Part shown: in pieces, positions 1-8,547 of the stretch
Layout of the letters: the number at the start of each line of letters is the position of its first letter
Numbering within the stretch: the stretch's first letter is position 1
Assembly: GCA_964416175.1 (NCBI GenBank)
Contig: CAYQDF010000019.1
Span: forward strand, 1 to 40,594
DNA length: 40,594 nucleotides
Direction: 5' to 3'
From: CAYQDF01 sp964416175
GTDB taxonomy: Bacteria; Chloroflexota; Anaerolineae; Anaerolineales; UBA4823
The notes under the pieces: model-generated
The model's database searches: none
What the model saw: the letters and a program-made list of their open reading frames with translations, nothing else
What the model was told of the DNA's origin: nothing
Position numbers and translations under genes: made by a program

Positions 1-622
1 CGTGGATCTCGACTGCGAGGGCGAACCGGTCCAGCAGTTGTGGGCGCAAGTCTCCCTCCTCCGGGTTCATCGTACCGACGAGGATGAAGCGCGCGGGGTG
101 GGCAAAGGAGATGCCCTCTCGCTCGACGATGTTCATGCCCATCGCCGCCGAATCGAGCAGCAGGTCCACGACGTGGTCGTCCAGCAGGTTGACTTCGTCG
201 ATGTAGAGGAGGCCGCGGTTGGCAGCCGCCAGGACGCCCGGTTCGAAATGGCGTTCTCCTTTCTGAATGGCTTTTTCAATGTCCAGGGTGCCGACAACCC
301 GGTCCTCTGTGGCGGATACGGGCAGGTTGATGAAGGGGGTCGGAAGCAGGACCACGGGCAGGCTCTCACCGCGGGCGGCGCGCTCCCGGCATTCCGTGCA
401 CCAGGTGGTGGGCTGATCGGGATCGCAGCCGAAGCGGCAGTCCTTGACGACTCTTACGTGGGGCAGCAGTGCCGCCAGCGCACGGGCAGCGGTGGATTTA
501 GCAGTCCCGCGCTCGCCGCGAATCAGCACCCCTCCAATGCGCGGCGAGACTGCGTTCAAGACCAGGGCGCGCTTCATGCGATCCTGGCCAACAATGGCTG
601 TGAATGGATAGATGGGCGGCAT
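1..622 (-). CDS. Mg-chelatase/cobaltochelatase-type AAA+ ATPase (ChlI/BchI family), 3' end outside window
   Basis: The N-terminal 207 residues of an AAA+ chelatase ATPase are visible; the gene runs off the left edge. Walker A is GERGTAKST at residues 36-44, Walker B is LLYIDEV around 138-144, and a Cys pair-pair (C62, C66, C75, C78) lies between them. ChlI/BchI ATPases drive metal insertion into tetrapyrroles (Mg into protoporphyrin, Co into corrinoids). The start MPPIYPFTAIVGQ and the Cys cluster resemble the long fused ChlI-ChlD proteins often labelled putative cobaltochelatase, but the C-terminal VWA part cannot be seen. The ATG at 622 is preceded by AAGG nine bases upstream and by a consensus promoter at 643-671. 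The family is certain. Whether it serves B12 or chlorophyll synthesis is not decidable here, and it does not by itself indicate phototrophy. Confidence 0.9.
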   Translation of the reverse strand, partial: MPPIYPFTAIVGQDRMKRALVLNAVSPRIGGVLIRGERGTAKSTAARALAALLPHVRVVKDCRFGCDPDQPTTWCTECRERAARGESLPVVLLPTPFINLPVSATEDRVVGTLDIEKAIQKGERHFEPGVLAAANRGLLYIDEVNLLDDHVVDLLLDSAAMGMNIVEREGISFAHPARFILVGTMNPEEGDLRPQLLDRFALAVEIH

Positions 623-642
623 AACTAAACCTTGTCAACCAA

Positions 643-671
643 ATTATAACCGAGTCCCAATCCGATCTCAA
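643..671 (-). promoter_or_regulatory. Sigma-70-type promoter of the chelatase ATPase gene
   Basis: On the minus strand TTGAGA (671-666) is followed after 17 bp by TATAAT (648-643), which puts the start of transcription near 636 and leaves a leader of about 14 nt before the ATG at 622. Its -35 box is only 3 bp from the -35 box of the divergent S1 promoter. Confidence 0.75.
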
Positions 672-674
672 AGG

Positions 675-703
675 TTGCCAAGTTATCTTTAAACCTTTAT
701 AAT
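675..703 (+). promoter_or_regulatory. Sigma-70-type promoter of the S1 gene
   Basis: TTGCCA (675-680), 17-bp spacer, TATAAT (698-703). Transcription should start near 710, downstream of the first in-frame ATG (702), so that ATG is not usable. This decides the start of the S1 gene at 741. The promoter is back to back with the chelatase promoter. Confidence 0.78.
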
Positions 704-740
704 GTACATCTACAATCCAGAACCCGGAGTACTTTTATTT

Positions 741-2222
741 ATGGACCAGAATCACGCCCCTCAGGGGCAGGAGGCTATCGGCGAGGCAGGCCAACCAGAG
801 GAAAAACAAAATAACCGAGGGCAAATCTCCGACAATCGCACTTCGATGCACGACCTGTTGGCAGAAGAGGGTTTAAGCCTCGATTTCCCCCAGCAGGGTG
901 AAATCCGCAAGGGAACCGTTGCCAGAAAGACCGAAACAGAAGTACTGGTGAGCATTGGGACAAAATCTGAGGGGGTCATACCTCTCCGAGAATTGGAGCA
1001 GCTCGACCCAAGATCTCGAGAAGCAGTATCGGTAGGGAACGAAATCCCCGTGTACGTCGTCAACCCAGAAGATCCGAACGGCAATGTTCTGCTTTCCTAT
1101 GTCCGGGCCCTTGAAGAAGAAGACTGGCAATTGGCTGAGAAATTGCTCGCCTCTGGAGACCCATATGATGGGAAGATCATCGGCTTCAACAAGGGAGGCC
1201 TGATCGTTCCGGTGGGACAGCTGCGCGGTTTCGTCCCCGCCTCCCAGGTCAGCGCCCTCCGGCGCATGGACGCCAGCGGCGCCAATCCGGAGCAGCGGTG
1301 GGGCGCCATGGTTGGTGAGCAGATCCGGGTCTCTGTAATCGAAGTGGACCGCGAGCGGAGGCGCCTGATCCTCTCCGAGCGCGTCGCCTTGCAAGAGACG
1401 CGGGAGACGCTCAAAGAACGGTTGCTGAATGAGCTTTCGGAGGGCGACGTCCGCACCGGCCGGGTCACCAGCCTGGCAGAATTCGGCGCTTTTGTGAATA
1501 TCGATGGGGCGGATGGCCTGGTGCACCTGTCCGAGATCTCGTGGGAGCGGATCAATCATCCGCGGGAAGTGCTGAAGGTCGGCCAGGAAGTAAAGGTCAA
1601 GGTGATCGGAATCGACCGGGAGCGCAAGCGGATCGGTCTTTCTATCCGCCAGCTGCAGGAAGACCCGTGGATCAGGAAGGTTGGACATCTCAAAGAAGGT
1701 CAGCTGATCGTAGGCACGATCACCCACCTGACCAAGTTTGGGGCTTTCGCCCGCGTGGGCGAGGACCTGGAGGGGCTGATCCACATCTCCGAGCTCAGCG
1801 AGCAGCGGGTCGCTCACCCAAAGGAAGTTGTCCACGAGGGTGATGTCCTGACGCTGCGGGTGATCAAGATTGAACCGGAGCGCCATCGGATTGGCTTAAG
1901 CCTGCGGAAAGTTGACTCCCCGGCTTACACAGATTTCGATTGGAAGACGACCCTCGCCGAGGTCGTCGAGGGGACCCAGGAGGAAACGATGGCCTCCCCC
2001 GCGGCCGCTGCAACCCAGGAGGGTGAATCTTCATCTGGGGATGAATCCGAAGCCCGCGCGGAAGCCCCTGACCGGGAAGCCGAATCCACTGAATCGGAAG
2101 AGCCGGGTGAGGAGATCACAGAGAGCGCCGACGAACCAGACTCCCCCCTGGAGATGGCAGCGCCAGCGGAGCAAGCTGAAAGCGAGGCAGATACGCCCTC
2201 AACCCCGGATGAAGAGGAGTGA
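741..2222 (+). CDS. rpsA: Ribosomal protein S1-like RNA-binding protein, four S1 domains
   Basis: This 493-residue protein has four S1 (OB-fold) repeats at about residues 53-122, 140-217, 234-309 and 320-392. The last two are the most canonical (FGAFV..GLVHLSEIS and FGAFA..GLIHISELS). An acidic, disordered Glu/Ser/Pro-rich tail of about 90 residues follows. S1 binds unstructured mRNA leaders on the 30S subunit and promotes initiation; forms with four repeats are usual outside Proteobacteria. I start it at the second in-frame ATG (741) because the promoter's predicted +1 (about 710) lies after the first ATG at 702; GGAG lies at 726-729. A strong intrinsic terminator follows, so it is probably monocistronic. 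The acidic tail makes a shifted-frame ORF on the plus strand, which is not a gene. Confidence 0.92.
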   Translation: MDQNHAPQGQEAIGEAGQPEEKQNNRGQISDNRTSMHDLLAEEGLSLDFPQQGEIRKGTVARKTETEVLVSIGTKSEGVIPLRELEQLDPRSREAVSVGNEIPVYVVNPEDPNGNVLLSYVRALEEEDWQLAEKLLASGDPYDGKIIGFNKGGLIVPVGQLRGFVPASQVSALRRMDASGANPEQRWGAMVGEQIRVSVIEVDRERRRLILSERVALQETRETLKERLLNELSEGDVRTGRVTSLAEFGAFVNIDGADGLVHLSEISWERINHPREVLKVGQEVKVKVIGIDRERKRIGLSIRQLQEDPWIRKVGHLKEGQLIVGTITHLTKFGAFARVGEDLEGLIHISELSEQRVAHPKEVVHEGDVLTLRVIKIEPERHRIGLSLRKVDSPAYTDFDWKTTLAEVVEGTQEETMASPAAAATQEGESSSGDESEARAEAPDREAESTESEEPGEEITESADEPDSPLEMAAPAEQAESEADTPSTPDEEE

Positions 2223-2239
2223 GTCCTGCAATTATCCGG

Positions 2240-2269
2240 GCGCGCCTGATTCAGGCGCGCTTTTTCTTT
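2240..2269 (+). terminator. Intrinsic terminator after S1
   Basis: Perfect GC-rich inverted repeat of 10 bp (2240-2249 with 2251-2260; effectively a 9-bp stem and 3-nt loop), followed by TTTTTCTTT. Located 17 nt after the S1 stop codon. Confidence 0.92.
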
Positions 2270-2423
2270 AACAAGAACATTCTAAGAGTTCTATTAACTT
2301 ACTCATTTTTAAGGGGCGAATGATCTGCGACTAAAATAAACTCTGGTAGAATCCAAGTGGATAAGAAATCTCGTAATCGTTGCCAGAGTCCGTTTGACCT
2401 TCTTGAAGGTACGGAGGTACGCG

Positions 2424-4922
2424 TTGTCTAGCATGGAACGCTTCACGCAAAGGGCGCGGCGGGTACTCAGCCTCGCACACCAGGAGGCTGAGCGGATGCG
2501 CCAGAGTTATATAGGGACCGAACATCTCCTTCTTGGCTTGATCAGAGAAGAGGGGGGTGTGGCCGGCCGTGTGTTGCGCGAGTTGGGTCTGGAGGGCGAC
2601 CGGGTGCAGGAGATCGTCGAAAGACTGACCGGTGCCGGCTCTTACCGCGGGGGGAAGCTGGACCTTTCTCCAGGCACACAGCAGGTACTCGAATTCGCCG
2701 TCGATGAAGCCCGGCGGCTGAACCACCACTACATCGGTACGGAACACCTCTTGCTGGGTTTGGTGCGGTACGGCGAAGGCGTCGCCATGGACGTGCTGCG
2801 CAAGCTGGGCGTGACGCCCGAACAGATCCGCCGACAGACGCGGCGCATCCTGCAGGAAAGCAGCTCCGTCCGGCGCAGCAGTGAACGACAATATTCCCAG
2901 CCGGATAAACAGAAACCCAAGACTCCCCTGGTGGACCAGCTGGCGGTTGACCTGACTGCGCTCGCCGAAGAAGGCAAACTTGACCCGGTGATCGGCCGCC
3001 AGATGGAAATCGAGCGCGTGATCCAGATCCTGGCGCGGCGCACCAAGAACAACCCGGCCCTGATCGGGGAACCAGGCGTCGGCAAGACAGCCATCGTCGA
3101 AGGCCTGGCGCAGCGCATTGTGGAGGGCGACGTCCCGGCTCCGCTGTTGGATAAGCGCGTCTTGCAGCTCGATGTCGGCTCCCTGGTCGCGGGGACGATG
3201 TATCGCGGCCAATTCGAAGAGCGGCTGAAGCGGGTGATCGACGAGTTGAAATCCGCGGGGGCAATTTTGTTTATCGACGAGGTCCATATGCTGGTCGGTG
3301 CCGGGGCGGCCGGCTCGTCGGTGGATGCGGCCAACATCCTCAAGCCGGCTTTATCTCGCGGCGAGCTGCAGGTGATCGGTGCCACGACCCTGGATGAATA
3401 CCGCAAACACATCGAGAGCGATGCCGCGCTGGAGCGCCGCTTCCAGCCAGTCATGGTCGAAGAACCGAACATCGATGAGACGATCGAGATCTTGCGCGGC
3501 ATTCGCGGCGCTTACGAAGAGCACCACCGGCTGACCATCTCGGATGACGCCCTGGACGCGGCCGCCCGGCTCTCGGCACGCTACGTCACTGAGCGCTTCC
3601 TGCCCGACAAGGCGATTGATCTGATCGATGAGTCTTCATCCCGGGTGCGCATGTACAAGAGCCCGGCCGCCAAGACCGCCAAAGAGCTGATGGACCAGCT
3701 GCGCGAGATCCGCCACAACCACTCGCTGGCCCTGGAGGATGGTCGCTACGAAGACGCCCAGGAGATCCTCGAAAGACAGGAGAGCCTGGAGCGCCAGCTC
3801 GAACGGCTGCGCTCCGGGTGGGACCGCAGCAACAGCCCCGTCGTCACGTCCGAAGACATTGCCGAAGTGGTCTCCATGTGGACCGGCGTGCCGGTGATGC
3901 AGATCGCTCAGGAAGAATCTATCCGCCTGCTCAAAATGGAAGAGGAGCTCAAGGCGCACATCATCGGCCAGGACGAGGCCATCGAGGCTATCTCCAAGGC
4001 GGTGCGCCGGGCGCGGGCCGGGCTGAAAGACCCGCGCCGCCCGATCGGCTCGTTCATCTTTCTCGGCCCAACCGGGGTCGGCAAGACCGAGCTCACCAAG
4101 GCTCTGGCGCGGTTCTTGTTCGGCAGCGAAGATGCGCTCATCCAGCTGGATATGTCCGAGTTCATGGAGCGCCACACGGTCAGCCGGCTGGTCGGCGCGC
4201 CGCCGGGCTACGTCGGGTACGAGGACGCCGGGCAGCTGACCGAAGCCCTGCGCCGCCGGCCTTATTCGATCGTCGTCTTCGACGAGATCGAAAAAGCCCA
4301 CCCCGAAGCCCACAATATGCTTCTCCAGATCATGGAGGAAGGGCACTTGAGCGATGCGCGCGGCCGCATGGTCGATTTCCGCAACGCCCTGATTGTGATG
4401 ACCTCGAACGTCGGCGCCGAGATGATCAAGCGGCAGACCTCCCTCGGTTTCGAACTCAAGCGCGACGAGGACCTCGAAGAGCGCATCCAGTACCAGGAAA
4501 TGCGCAAAAAGCTGATGGATTCACTCAAGCGCGTCTTCCGTCCCGAGTTCATCAACCGCGTCGACGCGGTGATCGTCTTCCGCGCTTTGAATAAGGAAGA
4601 TATCAAGCAAATCGTCCAGCTGGAGCTGAACAAGGTCGGACAAAGGCTGGAAGAGCACGACATCATCATCAACCCCACGCCGGCGGCGTTGGAACTGCTC
4701 GCCGAGCTCGGCTACGACGCGGAGATGGGGGCGCGCCCGCTCAAGCGGGTGATCCAGCAGAAAGTCGAGGACGCCCTCTCCGACGCGCTGCTCGCCGGCG
4801 AGTTCGAGGATGGCGACACGATTATCGTGGACGTCGTTGAGCAGGATATCAAGCTCTTGCGCAGTATTGAGAAATCGAGTCGGGAAAAAACCATCGAGCA
4901 GGAATCGATAGCAACGGGATAA
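2424..4922 (+). CDS. clpC: ClpC-type AAA+ unfoldase (Hsp100, ClpP partner)
   Basis: An 832-residue Hsp100 protein. Two Clp_N repeats occupy about residues 5-145. The first AAA+ module has Walker A GEPGVGKT near 215 and Walker B ILFIDEVHML. A UVR-like coiled middle segment follows at about 415-455, then the second AAA+ module with Walker A GPTGVGKT near 546 and Walker B VVFDEIEKAH. The LGF tripeptide near 673 is in the loop that docks ClpP, so this is a ClpC, not a ClpB disaggregase. It unfolds substrates into ClpP during protein quality control. I prefer the TTG at 2424 because GGAGG at 2413-2417 lies 6 nt upstream; the ATG at 2433 would leave a 15-nt gap. A TTG further upstream at 2394 is in frame but lacks a ribosome site. 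No CtsR or CIRCE operator is convincing. Confidence 0.95.
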   Translation: MSSMERFTQRARRVLSLAHQEAERMRQSYIGTEHLLLGLIREEGGVAGRVLRELGLEGDRVQEIVERLTGAGSYRGGKLDLSPGTQQVLEFAVDEARRLNHHYIGTEHLLLGLVRYGEGVAMDVLRKLGVTPEQIRRQTRRILQESSSVRRSSERQYSQPDKQKPKTPLVDQLAVDLTALAEEGKLDPVIGRQMEIERVIQILARRTKNNPALIGEPGVGKTAIVEGLAQRIVEGDVPAPLLDKRVLQLDVGSLVAGTMYRGQFEERLKRVIDELKSAGAILFIDEVHMLVGAGAAGSSVDAANILKPALSRGELQVIGATTLDEYRKHIESDAALERRFQPVMVEEPNIDETIEILRGIRGAYEEHHRLTISDDALDAAARLSARYVTERFLPDKAIDLIDESSSRVRMYKSPAAKTAKELMDQLREIRHNHSLALEDGRYEDAQEILERQESLERQLERLRSGWDRSNSPVVTSEDIAEVVSMWTGVPVMQIAQEESIRLLKMEEELKAHIIGQDEAIEAISKAVRRARAGLKDPRRPIGSFIFLGPTGVGKTELTKALARFLFGSEDALIQLDMSEFMERHTVSRLVGAPPGYVGYEDAGQLTEALRRRPYSIVVFDEIEKAHPEAHNMLLQIMEEGHLSDARGRMVDFRNALIVMTSNVGAEMIKRQTSLGFELKRDEDLEERIQYQEMRKKLMDSLKRVFRPEFINRVDAVIVFRALNKEDIKQIVQLELNKVGQRLEEHDIIINPTPAALELLAELGYDAEMGARPLKRVIQQKVEDALSDALLAGEFEDGDTIIVDVVEQDIKLLRSIEKSSREKTIEQESIATG

Positions 4923-4938
4923 CCCCCACTAGAAGTGA

Positions 4939-4961
4939 ACGGGGCGGCTTGGCCGCCCCGT
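4939..4961 (+). terminator. Hairpin after clpC, probable terminator
   Basis: Perfect 10-bp GC-rich stem (4939-4948 with 4952-4961) and a TTG loop, 17 nt after the clpC stop. No real T-run follows, so termination may be weak or bidirectional. Confidence 0.6.
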
Positions 4962-5001
4962 CGTCATTTACAATAGCAGGGATTCCGCAGATCGGGAGAA
5001 A

Positions 5002-5046
5002 TTGGGGGTTGTTTGGGGGGGCTGCACCCGCCCAAACAACCCCCAA
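5002..5046. repeat. 16-bp perfect inverted repeat between clpC and radA (REP-like palindrome)
   Basis: The arms 5002-5017 and 5031-5046 are exact reverse complements, 16 bp, rich in G on one strand and C on the other, with a 13-nt G/C-rich centre. No T-run follows it and it is separate from the clpC hairpin at 4939-4961. It lies 43 bp upstream of radA and just before its -10 element. It looks like a dispersed palindromic repeat, but only one copy is in the window. Confidence 0.7.
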
Positions 5047-5076
5047 CCTCCTACCAACCAGGTAAGTCCTAAATAT

Positions 5077-5082
5077 TATAAT
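5077..5082 (+). promoter_or_regulatory. -10 element of radA (candidate leaderless start)
   Basis: A perfect TATAAT ends 6 nt before the radA ATG (5089). The expected +1 therefore falls on or next to the start codon, and there is no Shine-Dalgarno sequence. No good -35 box is seen 17 bp upstream. Confidence 0.5.
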
Positions 5083-5088
5083 ACTCTC

Positions 5089-6480
5089 ATGGCTAAGGCT
5101 CGTACCCAGTACGTCTGCCAGCAATGCGGGCGCCGCGCTGTGCGCGATATGGGGCGCTGTCCCCAATGCGGCGCCTGGAACAGCATGGTGGAAGAAATGA
5201 TCGCGCCGCCTCCCGGAAAGGGCAAAAGCGCGTTGCGCGGCCTGGCAGGGCACTCGTCGCCTGTGCGCCTTTCGGAGATTGGCGAGGGGGTCGAAGAACG
5301 CCTGCCGCTGCCCATCGCCGAGTTCGCCCGGGTCCTCGGGGGTGGTGTGGTGCCGGGTTCCGTGGTGCTGATCGGCGGCGACCCCGGCATCGGCAAGAGC
5401 ACGCTGCTCCTCCAGACCGCGCTGGAAATGGCGCGGGGCGACCGGGTGCTGTACGTCTCCGGAGAGGAATCCGAGCGCCAGATTAAGATGCGCGCCCTGC
5501 GTCTCCAGCGCGGCGACAGCAAGACGCCTCCCCTGCCGGAGGACCTCTTTCTGGTCACAGAAACGAACCTGGATGCCATTCTGGAGCACGTCTCTTCTGT
5601 GCAGCCGCGCCTGCTGATCGTGGACTCCATTCAGACCATCACCCTCCCAGAGCTGGAATCGACCGCCGGGTCGGTCTCCCAGGTACGGGAGAGCGCGGCG
5701 CGCCTGCGCGAGCTGGCGAAATCTTCGGGGATATCGGTCTTCCTGATCGGGCACGTGACCAAGGAAGGCGCCATCGCCGGTCCGCGCGTCCTGGAGCACA
5801 TCGTCGATACCGTCTTGTACCTGGAAGGCGATCGCTTCCAGTCCTACCGCCTGCTGCGCTCTGTCAAGAACCGCTTCGGCGCAACTGCCGAAGTGGGTGT
5901 CTTCGAGATGCGGGAGCGGGGCATGATCGAGGTACCCAACCCCTCGGAGGCCTTCCTGGCGGAGCGCATGGTCAACGCTCCCGGTTCGGCGATCGCGGTG
6001 ACGATGGAAGGCACACGCCCACTCCTGGTCGAGATCCAGGGACTGACCAGCCCAACCGCTTTCGGCATCGCCCGTCGGACTCCCAACGGGGTGGATCTCA
6101 ACCGGCTGCTCCTGATCGTCGCCGTGCTCACCCGCCGGGTGGGGCTGCGCCTGTCCGAACAAGATGTGTTCGTCAACGTGGTCGGCGGGCTACGGGTCAG
6201 CGAGCCTGCCGCCGACCTTGGGATCGCCGCCGCGATCGCTTCTTCGACCAAAGACATGCCGATCAAAGCGGATACAGTCCTGATTGGCGAGGTGGGACTC
6301 TCCGGCGAGCTGCGCCTGGTTGGACAGATGCCGGCCCGCCTGCGCGAAGCCGCCAAGCTGGGATTTAAGACCGCGATCATCCCGCGCCGCCTGAGACGGG
6401 GCGAGCCCTGGCCGGAGGATCTGCAACTGCTCGAAGCGCGTTCGTTATCCCAGGCGCTGGAACAGGCTCTGGTGAAGTAA
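5089..6480 (+). CDS. radA: DNA repair protein RadA (branch-migration ATPase)
   Basis: 463 residues, full length for RadA. An N-terminal C4 zinc finger (CQQC then CPQC) is followed by a RecA-like domain with Walker A GGDPGIGKST around 99-108 and Walker B LLIVDS. The RadA-specific KNRFG motif is at about 260-264, and a Lon-protease-like C-terminal domain (GGLRVSEPAADLGIAAA) completes it. RadA loads at recombination intermediates and drives branch migration with RecA. The reading frame is open upstream to 5002, but the zinc finger begins right after the ATG at 5089 and the upstream part is the palindromic repeat, so 5089 is the start. The gene appears leaderless. Confidence 0.95.
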   Translation: MAKARTQYVCQQCGRRAVRDMGRCPQCGAWNSMVEEMIAPPPGKGKSALRGLAGHSSPVRLSEIGEGVEERLPLPIAEFARVLGGGVVPGSVVLIGGDPGIGKSTLLLQTALEMARGDRVLYVSGEESERQIKMRALRLQRGDSKTPPLPEDLFLVTETNLDAILEHVSSVQPRLLIVDSIQTITLPELESTAGSVSQVRESAARLRELAKSSGISVFLIGHVTKEGAIAGPRVLEHIVDTVLYLEGDRFQSYRLLRSVKNRFGATAEVGVFEMRERGMIEVPNPSEAFLAERMVNAPGSAIAVTMEGTRPLLVEIQGLTSPTAFGIARRTPNGVDLNRLLLIVAVLTRRVGLRLSEQDVFVNVVGGLRVSEPAADLGIAAAIASSTKDMPIKADTVLIGEVGLSGELRLVGQMPARLREAAKLGFKTAIIPRRLRRGEPWPEDLQLLEARSLSQALEQALVK

Positions 6481-6530
6481 GCTATTGAACTACTACCCAA
6501 TTATTAATAATAAATCTACGTAAACCTACA

Positions 6531-6558
6531 TTGACGGGGGTTAAAATCCTGATAAATT
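6531..6558 (+). promoter_or_regulatory. Candidate promoter of the PucC-family transporter gene
   Basis: TTGACG (6531-6536), 16-bp spacer, TAAATT (6553-6558). Predicted +1 is near 6566, giving a leader of about 11 nt with no recognisable Shine-Dalgarno sequence. Confidence 0.5.
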
Positions 6559-6576
6559 TGCCTGCAATTACCGATT

Positions 6577-7881
6577 ATGAACCGCAAACAGATCCAGCTG
6601 GGCCTGATTCACGTCGCCGTGGCGATGACGCTGGTGCCGATCAACAGCACCCTCAACCGGGTGATGATCAAGGAGCTGGCCATCTCGGCGACCCTGGTGG
6701 CGGTGCTGGCCTCCCTCCCCTATTTCTTTTCGCCGATCCAGGTATTGATCGGCTCTTTCGCCGACCGCCATCCTGTGCTGGGCTTCCGACGCACACCGTA
6801 CATCCTCCTGGGCCTGGCGCTGTGCGTGGTGGGTGTGGTGCTCTCTCCGCTGGCGGCTTTCTGGCTGGCCGAAAATTTCTGGAGCGGCCTGTGGTTCGGC
6901 CTGCTGGCTTTCAGCGCCTGGGGATTTGGCTTTAACTTCGCCACCGTGTCTTATCTTTCGCTGGCCTCCGAGCTCTCCTCCGAGCGGGAGCGCGGCAGGA
7001 CCATCGCCATCATGTGGTTCATGATGGTCGTCAGCATCATCCTCACCTCGGTCGGCCTCAGCCGCCTGGTCGATCCTTTCAGCGGCCAGGCGCTGACTCG
7101 CTCCTTCTGGATCGTCGGCCTGACAGCCCTGCTGCTCGGGGTGGCGGGTCTGGTCAGGCTCGAGGGGCGCTCCTCCGACCCGGGAGCTGCTGTAAGCGAG
7201 CGGTATTCCTGGAAAGCCATGGTGAGCGCCATCCTGGACAACAGGCAGGCGACTTTGTTTTTTGTCTACCTGGCAGTCCTGTTGACCGCCCTCCTTGGTC
7301 AGGACATCCTGCTGGAGCCGTTCGGGGGCGAGGCGTTCGGGATGTCGGTGCGCGAGACCACGCGCATCACCTCCATCTGGGGGACCTGCACACTGGTCGC
7401 TCTCCTCCTTGCCGGATCGCTGGAGCGGAGGGTGAGCAAACGTATGGTAGCGAACTGGGGAGGCTTGGGAGCGATGGCCGGTTTTATCCTGATCGCCCTG
7501 AGCGGTCTGGTAGCGAACCGCAGCGTTTTTTACACGGGCGTCGTCCTGCTCGGATTCGGAACAGGCCTTTCCACGGTCTCGAACCTGTCCCTGATGCTGG
7601 ATATGACCCAGATCGGGAAGGTCGGCCTGTTCATCGGTGCCTGGGGCATGTCGAATGCGGTCTCCCGCCTGACCGGGTCGGTCTTGAGCGGGGCTATCCG
7701 TGATACCCTGACGCGGGTTCTGGTGAATCCGGTCCTGGCCTACGTGGCAGTCTTCGGGATTCTGGCGGCTTTGTTAATCCTATCCTTGCTGATCCTGCGC
7801 CGGATCGACGTGACTGCGTTCCGCCAGGCCAGTGCCGGCTTATCTTTGGCAGAGCGTGGCGCGCTGGCAAACGAAGCCTGA
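6577..7881 (+). CDS. PucC/BCD-family MFS membrane protein
   Basis: 434 residues with about twelve hydrophobic helices in an MFS pattern. The start (IHVAVAMTLVPINSTLNRVMIKEL) and the segment SFADRHPVLGFRRTPYI are typical of the PucC/LhaA (bacteriochlorophyll delivery) family of the major facilitator superfamily. Characterised members help assemble light-harvesting complexes, but homologues are frequent in non-phototrophs, where the substrate is unknown. A chelatase ATPase lies 6 kb away, which suggests tetrapyrrole metabolism without proving it. The ATG at 6577 directly precedes the first conserved helix. The gene is followed after 42 nt by a MerR-like regulator on the same strand, possibly in one transcript. 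Confidence 0.85.
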   Translation: MNRKQIQLGLIHVAVAMTLVPINSTLNRVMIKELAISATLVAVLASLPYFFSPIQVLIGSFADRHPVLGFRRTPYILLGLALCVVGVVLSPLAAFWLAENFWSGLWFGLLAFSAWGFGFNFATVSYLSLASELSSERERGRTIAIMWFMMVVSIILTSVGLSRLVDPFSGQALTRSFWIVGLTALLLGVAGLVRLEGRSSDPGAAVSERYSWKAMVSAILDNRQATLFFVYLAVLLTALLGQDILLEPFGGEAFGMSVRETTRITSIWGTCTLVALLLAGSLERRVSKRMVANWGGLGAMAGFILIALSGLVANRSVFYTGVVLLGFGTGLSTVSNLSLMLDMTQIGKVGLFIGAWGMSNAVSRLTGSVLSGAIRDTLTRVLVNPVLAYVAVFGILAALLILSLLILRRIDVTAFRQASAGLSLAERGALANEA

Positions 7882-7923
7882 CCTGCCCGGCTATCCTGTG
7901 AAAAGGGAGGCGAGGCGATAGAT

Positions 7924-8547
7924 TTGGCGAACGAATGGATGAACCTGAGCGAAGTAGCAGATTTGCTGGGTGTGCATCCCAGCACCATTCGCAACTGGTC
8001 GGACCAGGGCCATCTCCCGGCGCACCGCACCCAGGGTGGGCATCGGAGGTTTCAGCGCAGCGAAGTCGAGGCCTGGCTCCGCCTGCACCGGGCCGACGGC
8101 GTCGACGAGGGGCACATGGTCATCCAGGCGGCTTTGAAGAGCACCCGCCTGCAGATCAGCGAGGGGCGGCTGGAATCGGAAGGCTGGTTTCAGAAATTGG
8201 ACGATGAAGCCAGGTCGCAGTACCGGCGCAGCGGCCGGGCATTGCTGCAAGGTCTGATGGATTTCCTGAGCGCTGACGAAGGCACTGCTGAGGCGGAGGC
8301 GCGCTCCCTGGGATTCGAATACGCCTCGCGCGGCTGGCGGTATGGGCTGACCGTCGCAGAAGCCACCCGCGCTTTTCTCTTCTTTCGGAACGCCTTGCTC
8401 GAAGCCATGCTGTCTGTCCACGCCGAGACGCAGTTCCCTCCCCCTCGAGCCTGGAACGCTATTTTTCATAAAATCTTCATGTTTACTGACCAGCTCCAGC
8501 TCGCCCTGCTGGAGACTTACGAGGCTTACCAGAAAGGCAACCGTTGA
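7924..8547 (+). CDS. MerR/excisionase-type helix-turn-helix regulator with C-terminal sensory-like domain
   Basis: 207 residues. Residues 6-56 form a MerR-type winged helix-turn-helix (LSEVADLLGVHPSTIRNWSDQG with the wing RTQGGHRRF), so DNA binding is secure. The remaining ~130 residues are helical and resemble N-terminal sensor domains of RsbR/RsbU-like stress proteins (conserved FLFFRNALLEAML), which is an inference. The start is TTG at 7924, with GAGG at 7912-7915 eight nt upstream and a second GGGAGG at 7905. The target is unknown; candidates are the upstream PucC-like gene, the overlapping small membrane gene, or its own promoter. Confidence 0.8.
   Translation: MANEWMNLSEVADLLGVHPSTIRNWSDQGHLPAHRTQGGHRRFQRSEVEAWLRLHRADGVDEGHMVIQAALKSTRLQISEGRLESEGWFQKLDDEARSQYRRSGRALLQGLMDFLSADEGTAEAEARSLGFEYASRGWRYGLTVAEATRAFLFFRNALLEAMLSVHAETQFPPPRAWNAIFHKIFMFTDQLQLALLETYEAYQKGNR

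Noticed and set aside
2..628. 208-codon plus-strand frame at the left edge
   Set aside because: It is the shadow of the chelatase ATPase gene on the minus strand, which has all the motifs.
2393..2399. TTTGACC, a CtsR heptad, just upstream of clpC
   Set aside because: Only one half-site is present; the adjacent seven bases match poorly, and CtsR regulation is not established for this lineage.
5754..5759. CACGTG core inside radA as a second parS
   Set aside because: The flanks (GGG..ACC) do not match parS; it is coding sequence.
1..7881. Signs of phototrophy: BchI-like ATPase and a PucC-family protein 6 kb apart
   Set aside because: Both families are common in non-phototrophs (cobalamin synthesis, generic MFS). 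No reaction-centre or bacteriochlorophyll gene is in the window.
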